Of a stretch of DNA of 10,427 nucleotides, positions 1-5,665 are shown in pieces. Position 1 is the first letter of the stretch. Each line of letters begins with the position of its first letter. The translations under genes and the position numbers were made by a program. The notes beneath the pieces are model-generated. The model ran no database searches. It saw only the letters and a program-made list of their open reading frames with translations, and was not told the DNA's origin. This stretch comes from Eubacteriales bacterium (lineage in GTDB: Bacteria > Bacillota > Clostridia > Oscillospirales > Acutalibacteraceae): assembly GCA_030529125.1 (NCBI GenBank), contig JAUMXP010000046.1, positions 1 through 10,427 on the forward strand, read 5' to 3'.

Positions 1-60
1 TTGGTCAATCCGCTTTCCTTTATCTCTTCATACTTTATTCAGTTTTCAGGGTGTACCCTA
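1..60 (+). other. Possible rRNA operon trailer (23S 3' flank)
   Basis: No reading frame is visible here. The stretch TTATTCAGTTTTC (about 35-47) is the reverse complement of GAAAACTGAATAA. The latter is typical of Firmicutes 16S-23S spacers, and its complement lies downstream of 23S so that the two form the processing stem. It is followed at once by a strong terminator. I infer the end of an rRNA transcript coming from the left, with the mature RNA outside the window. It could instead be an unrelated leader or trailer. A short palindrome, AGGGT-GT-ACCCT, lies at 48-59. Confidence 0.25.
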
Positions 61-61
61 G

Positions 62-91
62 GAGCAGTACAAGATGTACTGCTCTTTTTTT
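62..91 (+). terminator. Intrinsic terminator ending an off-window transcript
   Basis: A perfect 9-bp stem (GAGCAGTAC at 62-70 with GTACTGCTC at 76-84) closes a 5-base loop and is followed by seven T residues (85-91). It terminates a plus-strand transcript entering from the left edge and isolates the dockerin gene at 208 from it. Confidence 0.85.
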
Positions 92-156
92 GTTAACATA
101 ACTAATTTTTATATATATTTATTGTATATTAATCGTATAGAAAACAAATTGTATTG

Positions 157-201
157 ATGATATAATATAATGTAGGATTATAGTATAATTAATATTGGAG
201 G
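157..201 (+). promoter_or_regulatory. Putative promoter and RBS of the dockerin gene
   Basis: An extended -10 element, TGATATAAT, lies at 158-166. Further TATAAT matches overlap it at 166-171 and stand alone at 184-189, so the exact start of transcription is ambiguous. No convincing -35 stands 17 bases upstream, which fits an extended -10 promoter. The ribosome binding site GGAGG at 197-201 is 6 bases before the ATG at 208. The same ten bases, ATGATATAAT, occur in the promoter of the other dockerin gene. Confidence 0.5.
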
Positions 202-207
202 TATATT

Positions 208-2259
208 ATGAGAAAATTTCTATCTCTGCTTCTGACATTTTTGATAGTTATTAGTATGCTAGTAGTTATTCCTATCTCTGCTTCTGCTGTATCTATCGAT
301 CCAAACAAGGCATATGTTTTGGTTAATAACCAGTACTATGAAGTGAAAAAGGGTGATGTTTTCACATATACCCATAATCTTCAGTACGATACTTCTAAGA
401 TTCTAGCACTTGATGTTCGTGTAGATTATGACACTGAAGGTCTTGATTTTATCCCTGCAATAGATGAATTCGAAGAATATGATATGTTAACTATGTTTCC
501 TGTATTAGGCGACGCTGTTGTATATAACTTTAAAGTAGATGGTACTATCATCTTTAACTATTCAAGTCCTACTGGCAAGAAGTTTACACCTGACAATTCT
601 GTAGTTTTCTGTGGTCAGTTTGAAGTTACTGCTGACACGGGTGTATATGCTATCGACGGTCGTTTTGAAACACTGGCTGATAAGGATATGACTAAGTTAG
701 TATATAAGGGTGAAGTACTTAGCGATAACTTCGTTGAGGATGACTTTTTACCTGAACTTACTCCAGTAGATATGGACAACATAGATGAGACAAAACCAAC
801 AATAGAAACATCAGAACCTACTGAATATACTGAACCTACATTTGAACCATCAGAGGATAATAGCGAACCTGATGTCGAGCCAACAGAACCTCCTGTAGAA
901 TATGTAACTTTCTATCTTTATAACAGTGCAAAATGGGAAACTGTGTGCGCTTTTCCTATGATTGAATTAGATGATACAGATGCACTGTGGCCTGGTGAGC
1001 AGATGAAGTACGTTGGCACTACAGCTGATGGTGTGGATGTACATGAAATTACATTTGAAAGTAAATATAAATACGTAGTGTTCTCTGACCAGTTCGACAC
1101 TGAGAATAAAAATATCACAGGTGAACTTGAAATTCAGGCTGGAAAGTTCTATGACAACTCAACAGGCGAGTGGCTTGATTCTGTAGAATATACTCCAACA
1201 GAGGCAACAGAGGCGCCATTACCAACAGAGCCAAGTGAAGCTCCAGATGGCGGCATCACAGTATACCTGATAAACTCAGCTAACTGGACACAGCAAAACA
1301 TCTATCTGTGGAACGATGACGAGGGTATCGCGCAGTGGCCGGGTCTTGCCATGGTATATACAGGCGAGACAGCATACAACGGTGCTGCAATCTTCAAGTT
1401 CACATACGATAAGTACTATAAAAACGTAATTTTCAATAATGGTGTGGATGCATATCAGACACCTGATATGCTACTTGAGAATGGCAAATATTATGATAAT
1501 CTTGATGGTATATGGTACGATAGTCCTGATTTTGGCTTGATAGATCCACCAACCATACCAACTGAGCCATCTGAGCCAACGCAAGTGCCAGATCCGACAT
1601 TACCAACCGAACCATCTGAAATTCCTAGCGTAGACCCACCAACCGAGCCAACTGAAACTCCTGACCCACCAGAGAAAGTAAAGGTATATCTCTGTGACGA
1701 AGCTGGTTGGGGTGGTTCACACGTATATGTATGGAGTGATTCAGAAGAGCTCGCTGCATGGCCTGGCGTTACTATGACATATGAAGGATCATTTAATGGC
1801 GATGATATATTCTCATTTGAATTTGATAAAGCATACGACAACATTATCTTCAATAATGGTGGCGGTATTCAGACCGATGATCTCGAGTTCGTTGCAGGCG
1901 GAGTGTTCAATAATGCGACTATGGAATGGAAAGAACAGCCTGTAAATCCGAGTGATCCGACTGAGCCTACACAGCCATCTGATACTCCGGTTGATCCTAC
2001 ACCATCTGAACCAACTGTACCATCAGAGCCAACAGAACCATCTGAGAAACCAGGGGACTCTGAAGGTGATCCTATTAAGGGTGACATAAACGGCGACGGG
2101 CAGGTTACAGTATTTGATGCAACGATTCTTCAGCGCTTTATCGCAAAGATGCAAGAGTTAACAGATGAGCAGAAACTTATCTGTGATTTGGATGCAGACG
2201 GTGACATCAAAGTATTTGATGCGACCATAATCCAGCGTATTGTAGCGAAAAAACAATAA
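208..2259 (+). CDS. Secreted dockerin protein with three CBM26-like starch-binding modules
   Basis: A 683-residue exported protein with no recognisable catalytic domain. Residues 1-27 form a signal peptide with an A-S-A cleavage site. Residues 28-185 form a beta-rich domain resembling cohesin folds (opening with KKGDVFTYTHNLQYD). Residues 231-325, 348-439 and 489-576 are three related modules with the CBM26-type pattern: an aromatic strand, WPG, F-N-N-G, then QT and a closing YYD..G.W. Linkers rich in Pro, Thr, Glu and Ser lie at 186-230, 326-347, 440-488 and 577-620. A type I dockerin closes the protein at 624-683, with calcium loops D626/N628/D630/D637 and D660/D662/D664/D671. I infer that it binds starch and docks to a cohesin on the cell surface, like non-catalytic amylosome components. 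The gene has its own promoter and terminator. The dockerin is certain; the CBM26 assignment is strong; the cohesin-like domain is tentative. Confidence 0.85.
   Translation: MRKFLSLLLTFLIVISMLVVIPISASAVSIDPNKAYVLVNNQYYEVKKGDVFTYTHNLQYDTSKILALDVRVDYDTEGLDFIPAIDEFEEYDMLTMFPVLGDAVVYNFKVDGTIIFNYSSPTGKKFTPDNSVVFCGQFEVTADTGVYAIDGRFETLADKDMTKLVYKGEVLSDNFVEDDFLPELTPVDMDNIDETKPTIETSEPTEYTEPTFEPSEDNSEPDVEPTEPPVEYVTFYLYNSAKWETVCAFPMIELDDTDALWPGEQMKYVGTTADGVDVHEITFESKYKYVVFSDQFDTENKNITGELEIQAGKFYDNSTGEWLDSVEYTPTEATEAPLPTEPSEAPDGGITVYLINSANWTQQNIYLWNDDEGIAQWPGLAMVYTGETAYNGAAIFKFTYDKYYKNVIFNNGVDAYQTPDMLLENGKYYDNLDGIWYDSPDFGLIDPPTIPTEPSEPTQVPDPTLPTEPSEIPSVDPPTEPTETPDPPEKVKVYLCDEAGWGGSHVYVWSDSEELAAWPGVTMTYEGSFNGDDIFSFEFDKAYDNIIFNNGGGIQTDDLEFVAGGVFNNATMEWKEQPVNPSDPTEPTQPSDTPVDPTPSEPTVPSEPTEPSEKPGDSEGDPIKGDINGDGQVTVFDATILQRFIAKMQELTDEQKLICDLDADGDIKVFDATIIQRIVAKKQ
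898..1935 (+). repeat. Three tandem CBM26-like module repeats within the dockerin gene
   Basis: The modules span about 898-1182, 1249-1524 and 1672-1935. They are recognisable at protein level (WPG, FNNG, QT.DL) but not as near-identical DNA, so this is an old duplication. Modules 2 and 3 agree well: both have a Y-x-W motif (Y366/W368, Y507/W509) and F-N-N-G (409-412, 548-551). Module 1 has C247/F249 and F-S-D-Q (292-295) at these places. The linker DNA between them is low-complexity, built of CCA/ACA/GAG/TCT-type codons. Confidence 0.7.
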
Positions 2260-2269
2260 AGCATAAATA

Positions 2270-2296
2270 AAAAGGACCTCTAATTGAGGTCCTTTT
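2270..2296. terminator. Bidirectional terminator between convergent genes
   Basis: A perfect 11-bp stem (AAAAGGACCTC at 2270-2280 with GAGGTCCTTTT at 2286-2296) has a 5-base loop. T-rich tails follow in both directions, so it can serve the plus-strand dockerin gene (stop at 2259) and the minus-strand membrane protein (stop at 2311). Confidence 0.88.
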
Positions 2297-2310
2297 ATTA
2301 TTAGTATAGA

Positions 2311-2550
2311 TTATTCGTCTGTTTTAGTATCTGTATCTGTGTCGTGGTCGGTTTTATCTTCAGCCCTATTCCATACAGCGTCAAAGTTCATAATGCATAA
2401 AGTAACTATGAGCAATGCGCCAATAAGTTGGAATACCACAGCTGTAACAGATAATCCCATATTAATTCTGTAAATCTGATAGCGGATTGAGAAGAATAAA
2501 GCTATAACAGATACTAACAAGGCAATAAGTGAAATTATCTTTTGTTTCAT
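2311..2550 (-). CDS. Small two-helix membrane protein, unknown function
   Basis: A 79-residue protein I do not recognise. Hydrophobic stretches at about residues 5-22 and 33-54 suggest two transmembrane helices joined by a short positively charged loop (RYQIYRI). The tail from residue 61 is hydrophilic and acidic, with a DHDTDTDTKTDE ending. GAAGG stands 8 bases before the ATG, and only 15 bases separate this gene from the stop of the HAD hydrolase, so they are probably co-transcribed and share the terminator at 2270-2296. It may be a membrane-stress or accessory peptide; nothing in the sequence fixes a role. The operonic position, RBS and membrane pattern make it likely to be real. Confidence 0.7.
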   Translation of the reverse strand: MKQKIISLIALLVSVIALFFSIRYQIYRINMGLSVTAVVFQLIGALLIVTLCIMNFDAVWNRAEDKTDHDTDTDTKTDE

Positions 2551-2565
2551 ATATATACCTTCAAA

Positions 2566-3300
2566 TCAAGCTTTAATCAGGTGTTTTTTGATTTTAGTAA
2601 CATCGCCATCCATAACCTTATATGTACACTCGAGTGTGTGGCCTTTAAGCGGAGTGCTGATCTGCTGATGTATATAAAGTGAATCAAGGCCTGCGCCCTT
2701 AGCACCCTGCATATCGGTGATGCAGTCGTTACCTATCATAACTGATTTGCTTCTATCAAGGTTGTAGCGTTCAATCAGAATATCGAAGAAAGCCGTATCA
2801 GGTTTTTTGCAGCCACAGTCAGAGCTGATGAGAATACCATCGAAATAATCAACAATCCCGAGCTCTACAAGTTCAGGGTAGGTGAAGCATCTCTGAGCGT
2901 TTGATAAGAGATAGATTTTCTTGCCTGATGCTTTGAGGCTGTCGAGTAGATCGATAACACCGTCATAGAGTTTCAAAAACAGCATAGAAGTTTTTCTGAA
3001 CTTAATAGCTGTGTCCTCGATGATTTCTTTAGTTGGCTCAACACCTTTCTGGGTGTAGAGCTTGTAGAACACGTTTTCTAAGTTGATTTCGATATGCTTG
3101 CACTTTGGATACTTGTGTTGTAGTGTACGACTTTCAAGCTGAGTATATTTTTTGTATGCCGATTGGAGTTGTCTTGCGGTGTAGGTTGCGCCGTAGCTCT
3201 CGTATATGTCGGCAATCTTACCCCAGAATTTATCTCCTGATTCATCGGTACGGATATCAACCAGTGTTCCGTATAGGTCAAAAATGTAATTTAGATACAT
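2566..3300 (-). CDS. HAD-superfamily hydrolase (haloacid dehalogenase-like phosphatase)
   Basis: A 244-residue cytoplasmic enzyme with all four HAD motifs: motif I FDLYGTL with nucleophile D8, motif II LLSNA with S133, motif III KKPD with K165/K166, and motif IV GNDCITD with D192 and D196. Residues about 15-115 form the helical C1-type cap. Most relatives are small-molecule phosphatases. Motif I is D-x-Y rather than D-x-D, the form found in L-2-haloacid dehalogenases and in a number of annotated HAD phosphatases, so the substrate cannot be given. The start is fixed by the closeness of motif I to Met1 and by AAAGGA 6 bases upstream of the ATG. It heads a two-gene minus-strand unit and diverges from nth. 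Confidence 0.88.
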   Translation of the reverse strand: MYLNYIFDLYGTLVDIRTDESGDKFWGKIADIYESYGATYTARQLQSAYKKYTQLESRTLQHKYPKCKHIEINLENVFYKLYTQKGVEPTKEIIEDTAIKFRKTSMLFLKLYDGVIDLLDSLKASGKKIYLLSNAQRCFTYPELVELGIVDYFDGILISSDCGCKKPDTAFFDILIERYNLDRSKSVMIGNDCITDMQGAKGAGLDSLYIHQQISTPLKGHTLECTYKVMDGDVTKIKKHLIKA

Positions 3301-3329
3301 AAGGTATCCTTTCTAAAATAATATGTTAC

Positions 3330-3358
3330 ATTATAACCCCAAGATAACAAAAAATAAA
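3330..3358 (-). promoter_or_regulatory. Putative sigma-A promoter of the HAD operon
   Basis: On the minus strand a perfect TATAAT (complement of 3330-3335) lies about 30 bases before the ATG, with a weak -35 TTTATT (3353-3358) at 17-base spacing. It faces away from the nth promoter, so the two share the 114-base divergent gap. Confidence 0.45.
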
Positions 3359-3362
3359 GTGT

Positions 3363-3391
3363 TTGTACATAAAAAGATAATATGGTACAAT
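3363..3391 (+). promoter_or_regulatory. Putative promoter of nth
   Basis: TTGTAC (3363-3368) and TACAAT (3386-3391) are separated by 17 bases. The -10 matches 5 of 6 consensus bases; the -35 is weak. The predicted transcript starts near 3398, downstream of an in-frame ATG at 3382, which supports the later start at 3415. Confidence 0.45.
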
Positions 3392-3414
3392 TATATCAAA
3401 GAGTAGGTGAAAAA

Positions 3415-4041
3415 ATGACCAAAAAACAGATTGCATTACAGGCTGTTGAGGCCTTAAAGAGAGAATACAAGGAAGCGATTTGTTCGCTTGAATACAGTGA
3501 CCCACTGCATTTGCTGATTGCAACCAGACTTGCGGCGCAGTGTACAGACGCACGAGTTAACATGGTGACACCGGCGCTTTTTGAGCGTTTTCCTGATGCG
3601 CAGGCGTTTGCTCAGGCAACGTACGATGAAGTAGCACAGTACATAAAATCTTGTGGATTGTATAAAACAAAGTCGCGCGATTTAGTAGAGCTAGGAAAGA
3701 AACTGGTTGCCGAATTTGACGGCAAAGTGCCTGATACATTAGAAGAACTGATCACCCTACCCGGTATCGGAAGAAAAACCGCAAACCTCGTAATGGGCGA
3801 TGTGTACCACAAACCTGCAGTGGTGGTTGACACACACTGCATACGTATCACACGCAGACTCGGCTTGCATAACGAAAAAGACGCTAAGAAAATCGAGTTT
3901 ATTCTACGCGACTTATTGCCACAAGATGAATCTAGCGATTTTTGTCACCGCATAGTGCTCCACGGACGTGCTGTGTGCACAGCAAGAAAGCCAATGTGTG
4001 AGAACTGCTGTATGAGCGAGTTTTGTAGGAAGAAACCTTGA
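3415..4041 (+). CDS. nth: Endonuclease III, base-excision DNA glycosylase/AP lyase
   Basis: A 208-residue enzyme that removes oxidised pyrimidines from DNA and nicks the abasic site. The helix-hairpin-helix LPGIGRKTAN lies at 115-124 with catalytic lysine K121; catalytic D139 is in VVDTHCIR. The C-terminal iron-sulfur cluster motif is complete: C188-x6-C195-x2-C198-x5-C204. Length and residue spacing match the E. coli enzyme (K120, D138). An ATG at 3382 would add 11 residues, but GTAGGTGA stands just before the ATG at 3415 and a promoter -10 overlaps the upstream ATG, so I take 3415. It is monocistronic, with a terminator at 4062-4089. Confidence 0.95.
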   Translation: MTKKQIALQAVEALKREYKEAICSLEYSDPLHLLIATRLAAQCTDARVNMVTPALFERFPDAQAFAQATYDEVAQYIKSCGLYKTKSRDLVELGKKLVAEFDGKVPDTLEELITLPGIGRKTANLVMGDVYHKPAVVVDTHCIRITRRLGLHNEKDAKKIEFILRDLLPQDESSDFCHRIVLHGRAVCTARKPMCENCCMSEFCRKKP

Positions 4042-4061
4042 TTTAGTAGATAAGTACATTT

Positions 4062-4089
4062 AAACCTCCCAATTCTCGGGAGGTTTTTT
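4062..4089 (+). terminator. Intrinsic terminator of nth
   Basis: A 9-bp stem (AAACCTCCC at 4062-4070 with GGGAGGTTT at 4078-4086) has a 7-base loop and a run of six T (4084-4089). It separates nth from the sigma factor gene. Confidence 0.85.
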
Positions 4090-4108
4090 GCTGAAAATTT
4101 CATTTGAC

Positions 4109-4134
4109 TGCACTTTTTAGTGGTAGCTCGTTTG
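4109..4134 (+). promoter_or_regulatory. Possible ECF-type (autoregulated) promoter of the sigma factor
   Basis: No good sigma-A promoter lies between the nth terminator and the sigma gene. TGCAC followed by a T-run (4109-4118) and then CTCGTTTG (4127-4134) resembles ECF promoters, which typically have a -35 with AAC or CAC and a -10 with CGT. About 15 bases separate CAC from CGT. Autoregulation is usual for ECF sigma factors, but the assignment here rests on resemblance alone. A TATTAT at 4135-4140 without a spaced -35 is the alternative. Confidence 0.3.
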
Positions 4135-4145
4135 TATTATTAGTG

Positions 4146-4153
4146 AAAGGAGG
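4146..4153 (+). promoter_or_regulatory. RBS that fixes the sigma factor start
   Basis: AAAGGAGG is near-perfect and lies 7 bases before the ATG at 4161. The frame is open upstream to a TTG at 4104, but that start has no binding site and would add 19 residues absent from the family fold. Confidence 0.85.
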
Positions 4154-4160
4154 AGTTAAA

Positions 4161-4649
4161 ATGCAGAAACAATTCAACAAAAACGAAAGAGCTGAGCAGA
4201 TAATGCGACAGCACGCAGACATGATATACCGTATAGCACTCCAGAATCTGAAAAACGAAGCGGACGCGCAGGATGTTTTTCAGGAAGTCTGTCTTTCGAT
4301 TCTGACTAAAAACGCTCCTCTTGACGATAATGTGCACATTAAACACTGGTTGATAAGAGTTACGATCAACAAATGCAAAAATATCAAAAAATCGCTGTGG
4401 CACCAAAAGACCGAACCCCTTGACCTTGACTACGAGAAAGGTGGCAAAGATCAAAGAATCGATGAGTTTGAGCTGTTGTATACGCTCCCTAAAAGCTATA
4501 GAAACATAATATATCTATACTATTTTGAGGAGTACACAGTGCCTGAAATAGCCCAGATACTAGGCGAGAACAAGCATACAGTCAACTCGCGACTACAGCG
4601 CTCACGCAAGAAACTTAAGAAGATTTTAGAAGAAGGTGACAGTCTATGA
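4161..4649 (+). CDS. ECF-subfamily RNA polymerase sigma factor
   Basis: A 162-residue sigma-70 family protein with only regions 2 and 4, the size and layout of extracytoplasmic function sigma factors. Region 2 spans about residues 13-78, with the core-binding helix AQDVFQEVCLSIL (36-48) and HIKHWLIRVTINKCKN (59-74). A short linker follows, then region 4 at about 105-155, with LPKSYRNIIYLYY (109-121) and the helix-turn-helix VPEIAQILGENKHTVNSRLQR (127-147). It directs RNA polymerase to a small regulon, presumably in response to an envelope signal relayed by the next gene. Its TGA overlaps the ATG of that gene (ATGA), indicating translational coupling. The subgroup and inducing signal cannot be read from the sequence. 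Confidence 0.92.
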   Translation: MQKQFNKNERAEQIMRQHADMIYRIALQNLKNEADAQDVFQEVCLSILTKNAPLDDNVHIKHWLIRVTINKCKNIKKSLWHQKTEPLDLDYEKGGKDQRIDEFELLYTLPKSYRNIIYLYYFEEYTVPEIAQILGENKHTVNSRLQRSRKKLKKILEEGDSL

Positions 4650-5605
4650 AAAACAATTTATATACAGAGCATATTCAAAAAATAAAAGCTCCGGATTCAC
4701 TTATTGAAAACACAATAGAAGCTATGAGAGAAGCAGATAGTGTAGAACAAACACAGGATAAGCCTAAACGTGTAGCGCTTAAATTAACAGGCATTGTGGC
4801 TGCAATGCTTGCTCTGATTATCGGCTTGAGCTTTATCCCGTTTGGAAATGGTAACGTAACAAATGGCGAGCATAATTTTGTGATTACAGTAGGCGCAGCA
4901 GAAATCACACCTGATGTTTATGTTGAGGTTGGAGAGCTTGTAAATTATGGTTCGGGTGCAAGTTTTAAAGAGATTGGCGAGGATAAGAATAGCAATCTAT
5001 GGGATGGGGAAGAACACGATGAGACAGCTTACGACCTTAATGATGAAAACGTAGATGTTCCGGATGATATGTGGATATCTGGTATGTATCATCTTATAGG
5101 TATGCAAAGAATGTTTATGCCACAAAACTTGAATATTCAGGGTGAAAATATAGAAAGTATCACTTATAGTGTCAAGAATTGTCGCTTAGTATATGACGAT
5201 AAGTTTGAGGGTGTGATTGACGCTGATACACTGTCAGATAAAGATTTAGTCAGCAATGGTGAACCCGTAATACGTTATTACAACGGATACAAGTGGGCAA
5301 AATCGTGTACTTTTGACTACAAAATTCAGCAGGAAAGCATACAAAGCGGAAAGTGGCAAGGTACTCCTAAGTTTGGTCTTGAGTTTGCGATGACGTTTGA
5401 AGAAGGCGAACATGAAGTGTTCATTGAAAAGAACAAGCACGATGAGTCGCCGTTGTTTGAGAACGAATTCAATTCTAACGCTGATGACTATGAGCTCAAT
5501 ATTACCGCAAATTTCAAAGATGGCAAGAGCGTGACAAAAACATTGAAATTTAAGTGTAAAAATACCAAAGACCGAGGTCTTGTGTTATACGCAAAGGAAG
5601 TTTAA
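4646..5605 (+). CDS. Probable membrane-bound anti-sigma factor
   Basis: A 319-residue single-pass membrane protein. Residues 1-43 are cytoplasmic, with the stretch IKAPDSLIENTIEAM (13-27) that I associate with sigma-binding tails of Clostridia anti-sigma proteins. Residues about 45-66 form one transmembrane helix. Residues 67-319 lie outside, as an acidic, mostly beta-type region beginning HNFVITVGAAEI (76-87). No HxxxCxxC zinc motif is present, so it is not a classical ZAS anti-sigma factor. The four-base overlap with the sigma gene is the main support for partnership. I infer that it holds the sigma factor at the membrane until the outer domain senses a signal. The outer domain may belong to the DUF4179 type common in such pairs, but I cannot confirm this. 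Confidence 0.7.
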   Translation: MKNNLYTEHIQKIKAPDSLIENTIEAMREADSVEQTQDKPKRVALKLTGIVAAMLALIIGLSFIPFGNGNVTNGEHNFVITVGAAEITPDVYVEVGELVNYGSGASFKEIGEDKNSNLWDGEEHDETAYDLNDENVDVPDDMWISGMYHLIGMQRMFMPQNLNIQGENIESITYSVKNCRLVYDDKFEGVIDADTLSDKDLVSNGEPVIRYYNGYKWAKSCTFDYKIQQESIQSGKWQGTPKFGLEFAMTFEEGEHEVFIEKNKHDESPLFENEFNSNADDYELNITANFKDGKSVTKTLKFKCKNTKDRGLVLYAKEV

Positions 5606-5624
5606 GATATTACCCCTAAAAATG

Positions 5625-5652
5625 AAACCCCGAGGATTATCCTCGGGGTTTT
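5625..5652. terminator. Strong bidirectional terminator between anti-sigma gene and valS
   Basis: A perfect 12-bp GC-rich stem (AAACCCCGAGGA at 5625-5636 with TCCTCGGGGTTT at 5640-5651) has a 3-base loop. TTTT closes the plus-strand side, and the minus-strand side continues TTTCATTTTTAG. It serves the sigma operon (stop 5605) and valS (stop at 5666). Confidence 0.88.
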
Positions 5653-5665
5653 AACTATATAGGTA

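Noticed and set aside
48..59. The palindrome AGGGT-GT-ACCCT as a possible operator.
   Set aside because: It is short, directly abuts the terminator hairpin, and lies about 150 bases before the gene with the terminator between, so an operator role is unlikely.
1433..2087. Several minus-strand open frames rich in Gly, Ser and Val opposite the dockerin gene.
   Set aside because: They are antisense shadows of the Pro/Thr/Glu/Ser linker codons, have no ribosome binding sites and overlap one another.
3382..3414. An earlier in-frame ATG for nth.
   Set aside because: It overlaps the likely -10 element, has no ribosome binding site, and the protein from 3415 already matches the family length.
4104..4160. 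An upstream TTG start that would lengthen the sigma factor by 19 residues.
   Set aside because: The near-perfect AAAGGAGG before the ATG at 4161 decides the start, and the extra residues do not resemble any sigma region.
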